A stretch of DNA of 33,810 nucleotides from Planctomycetota bacterium (lineage in GTDB: Bacteria; Planctomycetota; Planctomycetia; Gemmatales; Gemmataceae). Where the stretch lies: assembly GCA_009920765.1 (NCBI GenBank), contig RFZJ01000045.1:1-33810 (forward strand). Reading direction: 5' to 3'. The notes beneath the pieces were generated by a model, which was not told the DNA's origin, ran no database searches, and saw nothing but the letters and a program-made list of their open reading frames with translations. Position numbers and translations under genes: made by a program. Positions 33,316 through 33,810 of this stretch are shown piece by piece (position 1 is the first letter of the stretch; the number at the start of each line of letters is the position of its first letter).

Positions 33316-33344
33316 ATACTACATCGAACCTAGCACCTTTTCAA
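33316..33344 (-). promoter_or_regulatory. Promoter of znuA-znuC
   Basis: On the minus strand, TTGAAA (33344-33339) and TAGTAT (33321-33316) are separated by exactly 17 bases and followed by the palindrome at the predicted start site. The leader to the znuA ATG would be about 30 bases. Confidence 0.5.
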
Positions 33345-33390
33345 TCATTCGCTCGAAAATAGGAAAACTTAGGCTTGAATTTTGATTTTC

Positions 33391-33810
33391 CTAGGGTTTC
33401 TTAGCTTTTCCTTCAATTGCAAGCATGCTTTTTATTTTGTCCTCAGCCTCCTTAAGAAGAATGGTTTTAACCTCGCCATCTGCACAGGCAAAAACAATCG
33501 AATTGGTAAAGCCTTTTAGAAGATCCTTGGCAGGCAGATTAATATCGATTTCCCAATCTTCGGGTTTGGTCCAAATAGCTGTTTTATCTTCGGGCACCTT
33601 AACAAGCATGATAGTGTTCGAAAGTTCATTGCTGATTTGAATTGAATTGGTTCCAGTGCCTCCCGGAGCAAAAAGTGTTGCAAGACCAACTGGGGCTTGG
33701 AAGGGTGTTGTACCTTTATCCAGATGTTCTTGGGATTCTCTAAAGCTTGGGGGGATTCTACGGATCAATTTTTTGTTGTGCTCACTATCCCAGGGTTCAT
33801 TTTGCCTGAA
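33391..33810 (-). CDS. DUF1559-type protein, C-terminal part (runs off the right edge)
   Basis: The frame is open from the window end to the stop at 33391, giving 139 residues of the C-terminus. NEPWDSEHNKKLIRRIP and, later, AIWTKPEDWEIDINLP resemble segments of planctomycete DUF1559 proteins, which begin with a type II secretion pilin-like methylation signal and end in an H-X9-DG-type motif; here FACADGEVKTILL occupies the position of the usual FADGSVR segment. The N-terminal half, which would show the pilin-like signal, is outside the window. The function of the family is unknown. No terminator was found between it and the znuA promoter. Confidence 0.65.
   Translation of the reverse strand, partial: FRQNEPWDSEHNKKLIRRIPPSFRESQEHLDKGTTPFQAPVGLATLFAPGGTGTNSIQISNELSNTIMLVKVPEDKTAIWTKPEDWEIDINLPAKDLLKGFTNSIVFACADGEVKTILLKEAEDKIKSMLAIEGKAKKP

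Noticed and set aside
1..33810. CRISPR arrays, insertion sequences, prophage or integrase genes
   Set aside because: No spaced direct repeats, transposase or integrase motifs or terminal inverted repeats were seen on either strand.

Overview
The window is a 33.8 kb piece of a bacterial chromosome, most likely from a planctomycete. The evidence is family content: an adjacent DUF1549/DUF1553 plus DUF1501 pair, a secreted DUF1080 (3-keto-disaccharide hydrolase) protein, and the C-terminal end of a DUF1559-type protein at the right edge. The base composition looks moderately AT-rich by eye (not computed), lower than well-known Gemmata or Isosphaera genomes. Genus cannot be assigned. Nothing here looks like a phage, transposon or CRISPR locus. 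Genes are tightly packed, no gene-free stretch exceeds 300 bases, and several TTG/GTG starts are used.

Layout. 1-3977 (+) is a protein-quality block: groEL (5' end outside the window), a terminator, dnaJ, grpE, then two small zinc-ribbon genes (FmdB-like and YacG). 4083-8039 (+) is a complete metal-ion ABC importer: lipoprotein receptor, ATPase, and two permeases that each carry a soluble winged-helix-like tail. 8060-10025 (+) holds a DUF2157 multi-span membrane protein overlapping a GDYXXLXY protein, met head-on by a CYTH protein (-). 10842-14554 (+) encodes two different glutamine synthetases in tandem, a 470-residue type I enzyme and a 728-residue type III enzyme, closed by a strong terminator.

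14622-17769 (-) carries the DUF1080 protein, dprA and aroB. Divergent from aroB is a SWIM-SNF2 helicase (+), followed by the DUF1549/DUF1553 and DUF1501 pair (+) and a strong terminator at 23241-23270. 23273-27158 (-) has a NupG-like MFS transporter, a histidine phosphatase and htpG, whose promoter is well formed. Divergent from htpG is an SRAP-family DNA-protein crosslink protein (+), which ends three bases from a double-domain M16 peptidase (-). Then come a one-helix membrane protein and tRNA-Gln (both -), a PII-like protein (+), a second zinc-type receptor/ATPase pair (-) with no permease beside it, and a partial DUF1559-type protein (-).

Themes. Two metal-import loci appear to serve different roles: the first is a full four-gene set ordered like chlamydial ytgABCD, while the second is a two-gene ZnuA/ZnuC-like set with a His-rich receptor and a palindrome at its predicted start site. 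Nitrogen assimilation is represented by two glutamine synthetases and a PII relative that keeps Tyr51 and Lys58 but lacks the usual C-terminal arginines. Stress handling is represented by GroEL, DnaJ, GrpE and HtpG. The observations most worth following are the winged-helix tails on both permeases, the permease-less zinc locus and the divergent PII.
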